A model generated the notes under the pieces. That model saw only the letters and a list, made by a program, of their open reading frames with translations. It did not search any database and was not told where the DNA came from. Made by a program: the position numbers and the translations under genes. From QHCA01 sp038237645 (lineage in GTDB: Bacteria > Actinomycetota > Actinomycetes > Mycobacteriales > QHCA01), in contig JBBRYN010000041.1 of NCBI GenBank assembly GCA_038237645.1, positions 1 through 29,903 of the forward strand: a stretch of 29,903 nt of DNA, in the 5' to 3' direction. Shown in pieces: positions 21,744 through 28,721 of the stretch (its first letter is position 1; the number at the start of each line of letters is the position of its first letter).

Positions 21744-21929
21744 ATGAATGAGGACGAGGAGCGGTACTGGCCGGGCAAGGCCACCCGGTCCGGAGCAGCC
21801 ATCCGGGTCGCCGCCGGCCTTGGTCGATGGGGCACCCAAGGCAAGATCATCGCATTCGTCTGGCTCGTGGCGTTCCTCGCGCTCCTCACGTTCCTCGTCT
21901 ACTTCGTGGTGTCTTCCGGTCATCGCTAA
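21744..21929 (+). CDS. Small single-pass membrane protein, unknown function
   Basis: A 61-residue protein: an acidic/basic N-terminus ('MNEDEERYWPGKATRSGAA'), a short linker and one membrane segment ('IIAFVWLVAFLALLTFLVYFVV') near the C-terminus, ending 'SSGHR'. GGAGAG lies 9 nt before the ATG at 21744. I do not recognise a family. Start signal and clean membrane helix make a real gene likely. Confidence 0.6.
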   Translation: MNEDEERYWPGKATRSGAAIRVAAGLGRWGTQGKIIAFVWLVAFLALLTFLVYFVVSSGHR

Positions 21930-22107
21930 CCGGATCCGTTCCCGCAACTTGCACCACGACGAATGCTCAGTCCGTGGGGCAAGTTCCTCGTAGGCGCTGA
22001 TCCCGGTCCGTGTTGTCGGTCGTGTGGGGGGGCTTGTGGGCGTCGCCCGCAGAAACGAAGTCGCGGCTGGCGAGTAAACCGTTGACGCGGCTGCTAACGC
22101 CGCAGCA

Positions 22108-22131
22108 TGCGCTGGCACATGTGCCAGCGCA
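22108..22131. terminator. Perfect 24-bp palindrome, probable U-less terminator
   Basis: The half TGCGCTGGCACA is followed immediately by its exact complement. It lies 11 nt after the stop of the leftward Cys-rich peptide gene, the position of a terminator; no T-tract follows. A regulator-binding role is also possible. Confidence 0.55.
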
Positions 22132-22142
22132 ATGGCCCCAGG

Positions 22143-22295
22143 TCAGCAGCCCCAGTCACCCGGCTGGCAGTAGGGGCCAGGTGGATTGGGGCAGAGACCG
22201 GGCGCGTCGCCGCAGGCTGATGCCGCGGTGGCTCCGGCCAGGATCAGCCCACCGGCGATCAGGAGTGCTGCAAAGGAGCGGACAATGGACCTCAT
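22143..22295 (-). CDS. Small secreted Cys-rich peptide, unknown function
   Basis: A 50-residue precursor read leftwards from ATG 22293-22295. Residues 1-27 form a textbook signal peptide (basic start 'MRSIVRSF', core 'AALLIAGGLILAGA', cleavage 'TAASA'), leaving a 23-residue product with four cysteines: 'CGDAPGLCPNPPGPYCQPGD' followed by 'WGC'. The spacing C-x6-C-x7-C-x6-C would allow two disulfides, and the peptide is rich in Pro and Gly. GAGAGG precedes the ATG. A perfect palindrome closes the gene. No family is recognised; a secreted signal, structural or antimicrobial peptide are all open. Confidence 0.65.
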   Translation of the reverse strand: MRSIVRSFAALLIAGGLILAGATAASACGDAPGLCPNPPGPYCQPGDWGC

Positions 22296-22395
22296 GGACT
22301 CGCCTCTCGTCTAGATTCAGCGCGGGGCGCTGCTGCCCGCGCGAGCGAGGACATACTACCCATACCGCCGGTGAAGCTACAAGGCCCCCACTGCC

Positions 22396-22869
22396 CTACC
22401 AATGCCGCGCACATTGGCGGCGACCCACAGACTGGGCACGCACTCCGACTTTCGGACCGACAAGGGCGATGGTCATGGCCCCGCCAGCGGCGAAAACCGC
22501 GACGTTCACCGCGACCCTCACCGCGACAATCGCCGGCCGGGTTATGCGAGCCATGGTGACAAGAATATCTGCGAAGCTCGAAGCCCTGGAGCTCTCACTC
22601 TGAGAGGCAAGTCCTCGTAGGCATTTGCCGTGGTCGAACACCTCTCGAAGGATGAGAGAGCTCCAGTCGTATTTGTTCACGGCGAGATGCTGTGGTTGCC
22701 CGCAGATCCAGCGCTGGAACCCGGCCAGGACGTCGTCACCACGGCCAGTACCGAACCCCTGAACGAAGCACCTGACGAACGTGTACTTCGACCGACCTAC
22801 GAACATGCCAGCCCGAGGAGCGACGGCAGTGATCATCTCGTTCCAGGAGGCGAACACCCGGTCAGTCAT
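22396..22869 (-). CDS. Hypothetical protein with a hydrophobic C-terminal segment
   Basis: A 157-residue frame. The first ~90 residues look like a genuine folded protein ('WNEMITAVAPRAGMFVGRSKYTFVRCF', 'LAGFQRWICGQPQHLAVNKYDWSSLILREVF') and resemble uncharacterised actinobacterial proteins of about this size. The last ~50 residues differ in character: an internal ATG at 22554 opens 'MARITRPAIVAVRVAVNVAV', then one membrane-like segment and a basic tail. The frame may be a fusion of two genes, or the hydrophobic part may be a separate 52-residue protein. No domain name can be given. Base composition is a little lower in GC than the core genes around it. Confidence 0.5.
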   Translation of the reverse strand: MTDRVFASWNEMITAVAPRAGMFVGRSKYTFVRCFVQGFGTGRGDDVLAGFQRWICGQPQHLAVNKYDWSSLILREVFDHGKCLRGLASQSESSRASSFADILVTMARITRPAIVAVRVAVNVAVFAAGGAMTIALVGPKVGVRAQSVGRRQCARHW

Positions 22870-22893
22870 CTCCCAGATGATCGATTCTGAGGG

Positions 22894-22920
22894 CTTAGCT
22901 TAGTCACTAACTTAGTCACT
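22894..22920. repeat. 12-bp-period direct repeats upstream of the hypothetical gene
   Basis: CTTAGTCACT occurs at 22899-22908 and 22911-22920 with a further CTTAG at 22894. Each copy contains the near-palindrome TTAGTCACTAA. They lie 25-50 nt before the start of the leftward 157-residue gene and could be an operator. Confidence 0.5.
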
Positions 22921-22979
22921 CAGTCGGTCCCTGCGCCGACGTCAGCGCTTCGGGACGTCGCCGGTGACCTGCGGTTTTG

Positions 22980-23058
<79 letters not shown>

Positions 23059-23085
23059 ATGATGCGCTCTGAAGTCTATCGGACC

Positions 23086-23994
23086 TCAGCCGCCGTCGCC
23101 GCGAGCGACCAGCGTCAGCAGCGTCGCCTCGGGCGGGCAGGCGAACCGGTAAGGGGCGTAGGGCGAGGTGCCGAGCCCGGCCGAGACGTGCAGCCAGGTC
23201 CGCTCGGTGTAGCGGGACAGCCAGCGCGCCCGCTGCCGATCTATTCCGCAGTTGGTGACCAGGGCACCGTAGAAGGGGATGCGCAGTTGGCCGCCGTGTG
23301 TGTGCCCGCACAGCATCAGGTCGTAGCCGTCGGCGGCGAACCTGTCGAGCACCCGTGGCTCGGGCGCGTGCACCAGCGCCAGTCGCAGATCCGCCTCGGC
23401 GTCCGGTGGTCCGCCGAGGTCGTCGTACCGGTCGCGGCGCAGGTGGGGGTCGTCCAGTCCGCCGACGTCGATTCGGCAGCCGTTGACGGCGAGGCTGTCG
23501 CGAACGTTGGACAGGTCTCGCCAGCCGAACCCTACGAACGCCGCGCGCAGGTCATGCCACGGCAGCCCGACCCCGTGCACCCGCCTGTGCTGCGGGTTGA
23601 AGTAGCGCAACGGGTTCTTGGGGATCGGTGCGTAGTAGTCGTTACTCCCGAAAACCACGACGCCGGGCCGGTCGAGCAGCGGGCCCAGCGCTTGCATCAC
23701 CGAGGGAACCGCCTCGGCATGAGACAGGTTGTCGCCGGTGACCGCCACCAGATGCGGGTCGAGCAGGTCGAGGGAGCGGATCCAGCGCTGCTTGTCACGC
23801 TGATCGGGCGTCATGTGGATATCGGAGATGTGCAGCAACCGAAGCGGAGCGCTGCCCGGCGGGAGGACCGGGACGTCGAAACGGCGCAATGTCCAGCGGG
23901 TCCGCTCGTAGCCCACCGCGTATCCGGCGACGGCCAGGCCGATCCCGGCCATGGCTCCCGCCGCCAGGAGAGGTATCCGAGTGCGTGGTCTCAT
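23086..23994 (-). CDS. Membrane-anchored metallophosphoesterase
   Basis: A 302-residue calcineurin-like phosphoesterase. After one N-terminal membrane anchor (residues about 7-28) come the metal-binding motifs in order: 'HISDIHM' (D-x-H), 'VTGDNLSH' (G-D), 'VFGSNDYY' (in place of G-N-H-[DE]) and 'LCGHTHGGQLR' (G-H-x-H). The GSND variant replaces the usual histidine of GNHD. Homologues next to ponA genes (M. tuberculosis Rv3683) are uncharacterised; related enzymes act on lipids or nucleotides. The ATG at 23994 is only 24 bp from the divergent YqeY-like start. Confidence 0.88.
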   Translation of the reverse strand: MRPRTRIPLLAAGAMAGIGLAVAGYAVGYERTRWTLRRFDVPVLPPGSAPLRLLHISDIHMTPDQRDKQRWIRSLDLLDPHLVAVTGDNLSHAEAVPSVMQALGPLLDRPGVVVFGSNDYYAPIPKNPLRYFNPQHRRVHGVGLPWHDLRAAFVGFGWRDLSNVRDSLAVNGCRIDVGGLDDPHLRRDRYDDLGGPPDAEADLRLALVHAPEPRVLDRFAADGYDLMLCGHTHGGQLRIPFYGALVTNCGIDRQRARWLSRYTERTWLHVSAGLGTSPYAPYRFACPPEATLLTLVARGDGG

Positions 23995-24004
23995 CGCCCC
24001 AGGG

Positions 24005-24010
24005 TAGTTT
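24005..24010 (+). promoter_or_regulatory. -10-like hexamer of the YqeY-like gene
   Basis: TAGTTT ends 8 nt before the ATG at 24019 inside a 24-bp divergent gap. The short gap means the promoters of both genes must overlap each other's coding or start regions. Confidence 0.4.
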
Positions 24011-24018
24011 CGCAGGTC

Positions 24019-24477
24019 ATGGGCACTCTCAAGGACCGGCTGCGGGCAGACCTCACCGCGTCGATGAAGGCGCGCGATGAGCTGACCACGGCGACTCTGC
24101 GCATGGTGCTGAGCGCGGTGCACCTGGTGGAGGTCGCCGGTGAGACGGCTCGGGAGCTGACCGACGACGAAGTCACCGCAGTGCTGCGCCGGGAGCGCAA
24201 GAAGCGTGCCGAGGCAGCCCAGGCGTTTGCTGACGGTGGCCGCCCGGAGTCAGCCGGCCGGGAGCGGGCGGAAAGCGCCGTGCTGGACGCCTACCTGCCG
24301 ACCCAGCTCTCCGATGCCGACCTGACCGAGACGGTCCGCAGAGCCCTCGACGGCCAGGGCATTGCCAGCGCGCGGCAGTTCGGTCAGGCCATGAAGGCCG
24401 TCCAGGCCGACGTGGCGGGCCGGGCCGACGGCGCCCGCGTCGCCGCGGAGGTCCGCCGCCAGCTCGCGGACGACTAG
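24019..24477 (+). CDS. GatB/YqeY domain protein
   Basis: A 152-residue YqeY-type protein: 'LKDRLRADLTASMKARDELTTATLRMVLSAV' forms the first helices, 'ELTDDEVTAVLRRERKKRAEAAQAFADGGR' the second group, and 'LDAYLPTQLSDADL' through 'GQAMKAVQADVAGRADGARVAAEVRRQL' the C-terminal GatB-tail-like bundle. The domain binds tRNA in GatB; the free-standing form has no settled function. Position between the metallophosphoesterase and the penicillin-binding protein matches other actinobacteria. Confidence 0.9.
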   Translation: MGTLKDRLRADLTASMKARDELTTATLRMVLSAVHLVEVAGETARELTDDEVTAVLRRERKKRAEAAQAFADGGRPESAGRERAESAVLDAYLPTQLSDADLTETVRRALDGQGIASARQFGQAMKAVQADVAGRADGARVAAEVRRQLADD

Positions 24478-24487
24478 ACTAGTCGTC
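24469..24487. terminator. Hairpin between convergent genes
   Basis: GACGACTAG and its complement CTAGTCGTC flank a single A, overlapping the YqeY-like stop codon. In RNA this gives about 8 bp with a 3-nt loop, readable from both sides. Short and U-poor, so a bidirectional terminator is only probable. Confidence 0.45.
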
Positions 24488-24502
24488 GCAAAGGCCTGCT
24501 AG

Positions 24503-26845
24503 CTAGGGGTTCCGGCACCAGGGCAGGGGCGGCTTGCAGTGCTTGGGCGGCCATGGCGGGAGCGGGTTGCCGGTCGGTGGTTGGGTGGGAGGAGTCGTCG
24601 CGTACTGCCCGTTGCTGAGGGTCAGAGTGATCGTCGCTCCTGCGGTGGCCTGGCTGCTCGGCGATTGCCCGGCAACGGAGCCGTACGGGATCGGAGCGGC
24701 CGGGATCGCGACCGCACTCACCCGCACCTGGAATCCTGCCTGCGTCAGTTGGGCGACCGCATCGAAGTAGGCGAGCCCGACGACGTACGGCACCCGGACG
24801 AAATTCTCCTTCAGGTATTTCGAGCTCGGCCGGACGAACTGGACGATCTTGGTGTCGGCCAGCGCCCGTCGCATGAACCTGGAGAACGCGGTTGTGGCCA
24901 GCTGGTTGGACGCGTCGCCGCCCGGCAGGGTCTTCTCGTGCAGGGGGTCGAAGACCACGGACGCCGCGGCGAGCTGGGGAGCGTAGCCGACGAACCACGC
25001 CTCCTTGATCTCTTGGGTGGTGCCCGTCTTGCCGGCCACCGGCTGCCGGCCGATGTCGGCCCGGCCACCGGTGTTGCCGTTGATGACCGCTCCCTTGGGG
25101 TGGACGACCCAGCTCAGGGCCTCCGTGGCCGCGTTGGCGACGTCGGGGTCGATCGCCTGGACGCACTTGCGTACCCCGACCTTGACGACCAGACCTGCCC
25201 GGTCGTGCACCGCCAGGATCGGGCTGGCATCGCAGTGCTTGCCGTGCGCCGCGAGCGTGGCGTAGGCATTGGCCATGTCGAGGGGGGTGATACCTGCCGC
25301 GCCCAGGGTGAACGCGCCGTGCCCCTTGGGATCGGCCAGGTAGCTGTCGAACTCCGCCCGACCGGTGGCCGGATCCACCGGGTTGGAAATGCCCATCCGC
25401 ATCGCGGCGCGCACCGAGTTGTCGATGCCGGCCCGCTCTGCGAGCTGCACGAAGTAGGTGTTGACCGAGGCGGCCATTCCCGAGCGCATGTCGTAGGTCC
25501 CGTGCATGCCCCGGGCGTCGTTGGAGATCTGGTACGGATTGCCGCGGTACTTGTCGTAGAGGATGTGCGACGAGTAGTCGTGCGGGGAGAAGATCTGGGT
25601 CGTCAGGGGCAGTCCCTTTTCCAGCGCGGCGACAAGCACGAATGCCTTGGCGGTCGATCCGGTCTGGAACTGACGGTTGGTGAGGTACGGGTTCTGGTCC
25701 TGGTTGAACGTCCGGGACTCGCCGATGGCCTTGACCTTGCCGGTGCCCGGCTCTACCACCACGACGCCACCGACGTAGCGGCTGGCCGGCGAGAAGGTGC
25801 GCTGGGCGGCGGCATTGGCCAGCCGCTGCAGGCGCTGGTTGAGCGTCGTGCGGATGGTGAGTCCGCCCTTGAACAGCCGCGCCTGGCGGGCCTCGCGGGT
25901 CGGGCCCATCGCCGGGTCGTCGAGCAGGAAGCGCCGCACGTAGTCGCAAAACAGGCCGTACTGCGACTTGGCGCAGCCGTTGGGAATGGTGCTGCGGTGC
26001 AGCTGCAGTGGCTCGCGGGTGGCTTGTTCGGCCTCGGCGGTCGACACGACCTTGAGCTGAGCCATCCGAGCCAGCACGACGTTGCGCCGGGCGACCGCCG
26101 GGCGTCCCTTGTCGACGAAGGGGTCGTAGTGGCTGGGGCTCTGCAGCAGACCGGCGAGCAGCGCGGATTCGGCGAGGGTGAGGTCCTTGACGTTCTTCTT
26201 GAAGTAGACGTACGCAGCCGCGCCGATGCCATAGGCCCCTGCGCCGAAGTAGGCGATGTTGAGGTAGCGCTCGAGGATCTGGTCCTTGGACAGCCGATCT
26301 TCCAGCGCGAGGGCGTAGCGGATCTCGCGAAGCTTGCGGCCCTTGTTCTTGTCGGTGGCGGCCACCGCGGCCTTCTGGTCGCCCGCGGCCACGGCCTGCT
26401 CCAGCAGGACGCGCTTGACGTATTGCTGTGTCAACGTCGATGCGCCCTGGGTGGTCTCCCCGGCCTGCTGGTTACGGATGAACGCTCGCAGGATGCCGCG
26501 GGTGTCGACGCCCTTGTGCTCGTAGAACCGGCTGTCCTCGATCGCGATGACGGCCTGCCGGGCGGTCTGCGGGATCTCGGCCAGGGAGACCGTGATGCGG
26601 TTTTCGGAGTAGAAGGAAGCGATGGTGGCACCGTCGTCGGCTTGCAGCATGGAGCGCTGGGGCAGCGGTGGCGTCTTGAGATCGGTCGGCAGGTTGTCGA
26701 ACGTCGCCGCGGCGGCGCGCGCCGCCAACCCGGCCCCGCCGAAGACCGGGAAGACCAAGAAGGCGGAGACGATGCCGAGCAGGGCACTGATCAGCAGCAA
26801 CGTGCCGGCGGCGGCGAGCTTGGACGGTTCGTCGTCATTCCACAC
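24503..26845 (-). CDS. Class A penicillin-binding protein with PASTA domain (PonA2-like)
   Basis: A 780-residue bifunctional peptidoglycan synthase. Membrane anchor at 12-35. The GT51 glycosyltransferase has 'AIEDSRFYEHKGVD' (catalytic E103) and 'GASTLTQQYVK'. The transpeptidase has 'GSTAK' (S397, K400), 'SVN' (460-462) and 'KTGTT' (606-610). A single PASTA domain spans about 684-746, followed by a Pro-rich tail with two cysteines. GTG 26845 is chosen because TACCCT (26853-26858) ends 7 nt before it; the open frame further upstream lacks homology. Neighbouring whiB and ATPase genes match the M. tuberculosis ponA2 locus. Confidence 0.92.
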   Translation of the reverse strand: MWNDDEPSKLAAAGTLLLISALLGIVSAFLVFPVFGGAGLAARAAAATFDNLPTDLKTPPLPQRSMLQADDGATIASFYSENRITVSLAEIPQTARQAVIAIEDSRFYEHKGVDTRGILRAFIRNQQAGETTQGASTLTQQYVKRVLLEQAVAAGDQKAAVAATDKNKGRKLREIRYALALEDRLSKDQILERYLNIAYFGAGAYGIGAAAYVYFKKNVKDLTLAESALLAGLLQSPSHYDPFVDKGRPAVARRNVVLARMAQLKVVSTAEAEQATREPLQLHRSTIPNGCAKSQYGLFCDYVRRFLLDDPAMGPTREARQARLFKGGLTIRTTLNQRLQRLANAAAQRTFSPASRYVGGVVVVEPGTGKVKAIGESRTFNQDQNPYLTNRQFQTGSTAKAFVLVAALEKGLPLTTQIFSPHDYSSHILYDKYRGNPYQISNDARGMHGTYDMRSGMAASVNTYFVQLAERAGIDNSVRAAMRMGISNPVDPATGRAEFDSYLADPKGHGAFTLGAAGITPLDMANAYATLAAHGKHCDASPILAVHDRAGLVVKVGVRKCVQAIDPDVANAATEALSWVVHPKGAVINGNTGGRADIGRQPVAGKTGTTQEIKEAWFVGYAPQLAAASVVFDPLHEKTLPGGDASNQLATTAFSRFMRRALADTKIVQFVRPSSKYLKENFVRVPYVVGLAYFDAVAQLTQAGFQVRVSAVAIPAAPIPYGSVAGQSPSSQATAGATITLTLSNGQYATTPPTQPPTGNPLPPWPPKHCKPPLPWCRNP

Positions 26846-27159
26846 GGTTGACAGGGTACGACGTGCGCAGCCCCTTGCCGCAATCGATGCGCGGCCAGCA
26901 CCAGCGTCCGGGACTTTTCCGAGTCTTGTAATCGAGTGCTTTAGCCGGCGACCGAACCAGCCGACATTGCATGCATGGCGAGGCGTGTGTTTGCGCGACG
27001 CTTCGATCACATACAGTAAGAAGATGGTCACGCTAGGGGCGGGCAAATAGTCCGATCGGGCTATGTGTAACGGTCCGTTTAGGGAGTGTCGCTAGTCGTG
27101 TCCACTTCGTACGGTTCACACAGCAGGGTATGGCGAATGAACTCGAAGGGAAGCGGCTG
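26846..27159. other. Divergent regulatory region between ponA2-like and whiB-like genes
   Basis: About 314 bp without a gene. It holds the TACCCT -10 of the penicillin-binding protein gene at the left edge and the whiB-like leader at the right. A long mRNA leader for whiB is plausible; no riboswitch or clear operator was recognised. Confidence 0.5.
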
Positions 27160-27459
27160 ATGAACCACACGGCGACATGGGGTACGAAAGCCGCCTGCCG
27201 GCAAGCCGATCCCGACTCGCTGTTCGTCCAGGGCGCCGCGCAAAACCGCGCGAAGGCCGTCTGCATCGGCTGCCCCGTTCGCACCGAGTGCTTGGCCGAC
27301 GCCCTCGACAACAGGGTGGAGTTCGGTGTCTGGGGCGGCATGACCGAGCGCGAGCGCCGTGCCCTCCTGCGCCGCCGCCCCGACGTCCGCTCCTGGTCGC
27401 GGCTGCTCGACGCGGCTCGCCGCCAGCACGAAGGCCAAGACTTCCCGGTCGCCGGCTAG
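27160..27459 (+). CDS. WhiB-family iron-sulfur regulator (WhiB4/WblA-like)
   Basis: A 99-residue protein with the four cluster cysteines (C13, C35, C38, C44) in 'AACRQADPDSLFVQGAAQNR' and 'VCIGCPVRTEC', then the family turn 'FGVWGGMTERERRALLRRRP'. The 'FVQGAAQNRAKAVC' wording is that of the WhiB4/WblA branch. These proteins carry a redox- and NO-sensitive [4Fe-4S] cluster and control development in Streptomyces and oxidative response in mycobacteria. ATG 27160 is preferred because GAAGGGA lies 8 nt upstream; ATG 27130 is in frame but its ribosome-binding site would be too close. Confidence 0.9.
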   Translation: MNHTATWGTKAACRQADPDSLFVQGAAQNRAKAVCIGCPVRTECLADALDNRVEFGVWGGMTERERRALLRRRPDVRSWSRLLDAARRQHEGQDFPVAG

Positions 27460-27461
27460 GA

Positions 27462-27597
27462 CGTCATCTCGCTGCGCGCTCCTCGCTGCGCTCGACTGTG
27501 CTGTCATCTCGCTGCGCTCCTCGCTTCGCTCGATGCTCGCTCGACTGTGCTGTCATCTCGCTGCGCTCCTCGCTTCGCTCGATGCTCGCTCGACTAG
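27462..27597. repeat. Tandem array B of ~49-bp units in the whiB/ATPase gap
   Basis: Units start with GTCATCTCGCTGCGC at 27463, 27503 and 27552 (periods 40 and 49). The array fills the whole space between the whiB-like stop and the convergent ATPase stop at 27594. The unit is roughly 84% identical to array A at 29701-29903. Confidence 0.85.
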
Positions 27598-28721
27598 CGG
27601 CCGCCCAAAGCCGCGCCGACCCGCCGCAACCCGGGCAGGTCGTGGATGTCGGTCCCCTGAGCCGGAACCTCGGCCACCGGCACCTGCGGGTGCGCCGAAC
27701 CGAACCGCTCCGCCAGCCGCTGCTCCCGCAGGGCCAGCCGGGCGCGTTCGGCGTGCACCCGCAGCACCCCCGCCGCGACCCCCGATGCGCCGGACTCCTC
27801 CAGGGTCTCCGCCGCGGCGAGGCTGCGCTCCGCGGTGAGCCCCGGCGCGCTGGTCCGGTGCACGCGGTTGAGGACGAGGCCGGCCAGCGGCATGTCCTCG
27901 GCCGCGAGCCGGCTCACGAAGTAGGAAGCCTCCCGCAGGGCATCCGGCTCCGGCGCGGCGACGACCAGGAACGCGGTGCCCGGTCGCTGAAGCAACTCGT
28001 AGGTGGCCTGCGCGCGTTCGCGGAAGCCACCGAACATCGTGTCGAGCGCGGCGACGAAGGCCGACACCTCCCGCAACAGCGCGGTGCCGAGCACCCGGCT
28101 CACCACCCGGCCGAACACGTTCATGCCGGCGCCGAGCACCTTGACGTACACCCGGCCGCCGGCCTTGGCCGGTGCCAGCAGCAGCCGGATCATCCGGCCG
28201 TCGAGGAACCGGGACAGTCGCTGGGGGGCGTCGAGGAAGTCCATGGCGGAGCGGCTCGGCGGCGTGTCCACCACGATGAGCTCCCAGCTCTCGTCGGCTC
28301 GGAGCTGACCGAGCTTCTCCATGGCCATGTATTCCTGCGTGCCGGCAAAGGATGTCGACATCGCCTGGTAGAAGGGGTTGGCGAAGATCTGCGCTGCCTT
28401 TTCGGCCGTCGTGTGAGCCAGCACCACCTCGTCGAAGGTGCGCTTCATGTCGAGCATCATGGCGTGCAGCTCGCCGCCGTTACGGCCGGCCCGCGGCACC
28501 CGCCGGGGCGTGTTGTCCAGTGTGGACAGACCAAGGGCCTGAGCCAGGCGGCGGGCCGGGTCGATTGTCAGCACCACCGTCCGCCGGCCGAGCTCCGCGG
28601 CGCGCAGCGCCAGCGCGGCGGCCGTCGTCGTCTTGCCGACGCCGCCGCTGCCGCAGCAGACGATGATGCGGACGTCGGGGTCGGCCAGCAGCAGGTCGAC
28701 GTCGAGGTCGGGAGCCTTCAC
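27594..28721 (-). CDS. ArsA/GET3-like ATPase, Rv3680 (BagB) type
   Basis: A 375-residue P-loop ATPase: Walker A 'GSGGVGKTTT' (residues 24-33), 'LTIDPARRLAQALGL' for the switch region and 'ELIVVDTPPSRSAMDFLDAP' for Walker B. The deviant Walker lysine that ArsA/GET3 proteins carry at the second position is serine here, so this partner may depend on its neighbour. In M. tuberculosis, Rv3679 and Rv3680 form a complex that protects against glycerol- and nitric-oxide-related toxicity. GTG 28721 overlaps the upstream partner's stop by GTGA. Confidence 0.88.
   Translation of the reverse strand: MKAPDLDVDLLLADPDVRIIVCCGSGGVGKTTTAAALALRAAELGRRTVVLTIDPARRLAQALGLSTLDNTPRRVPRAGRNGGELHAMMLDMKRTFDEVVLAHTTAEKAAQIFANPFYQAMSTSFAGTQEYMAMEKLGQLRADESWELIVVDTPPSRSAMDFLDAPQRLSRFLDGRMIRLLLAPAKAGGRVYVKVLGAGMNVFGRVVSRVLGTALLREVSAFVAALDTMFGGFRERAQATYELLQRPGTAFLVVAAPEPDALREASYFVSRLAAEDMPLAGLVLNRVHRTSAPGLTAERSLAAAETLEESGASGVAAGVLRVHAERARLALREQRLAERFGSAHPQVPVAEVPAQGTDIHDLPGLRRVGAALGGR

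Noticed and set aside
21705..22118. Leftward 137-codon frame overlapping the small membrane protein
   Set aside because: Its Glu/Arg-rich part is simply the complement of the membrane helix codons, and no ribosome-binding site is present.
24539..26851. A 770-codon open frame on the plus strand opposite the penicillin-binding protein gene
   Set aside because: It mirrors the coding gene, has no domain, and such long antisense frames are routine in high-GC DNA. The opposite strand has complete GT51, transpeptidase and PASTA motifs.
26846..27046. Longer N-terminus of the penicillin-binding protein
   Set aside because: The extra residues are not membrane- or signal-like, and a good -10 element lies 7 nt before GTG 26845.
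27462..27597. CRISPR array
   Set aside because: Units are contiguous and nearly identical along their whole length; there are no distinct spacers and no cas genes.
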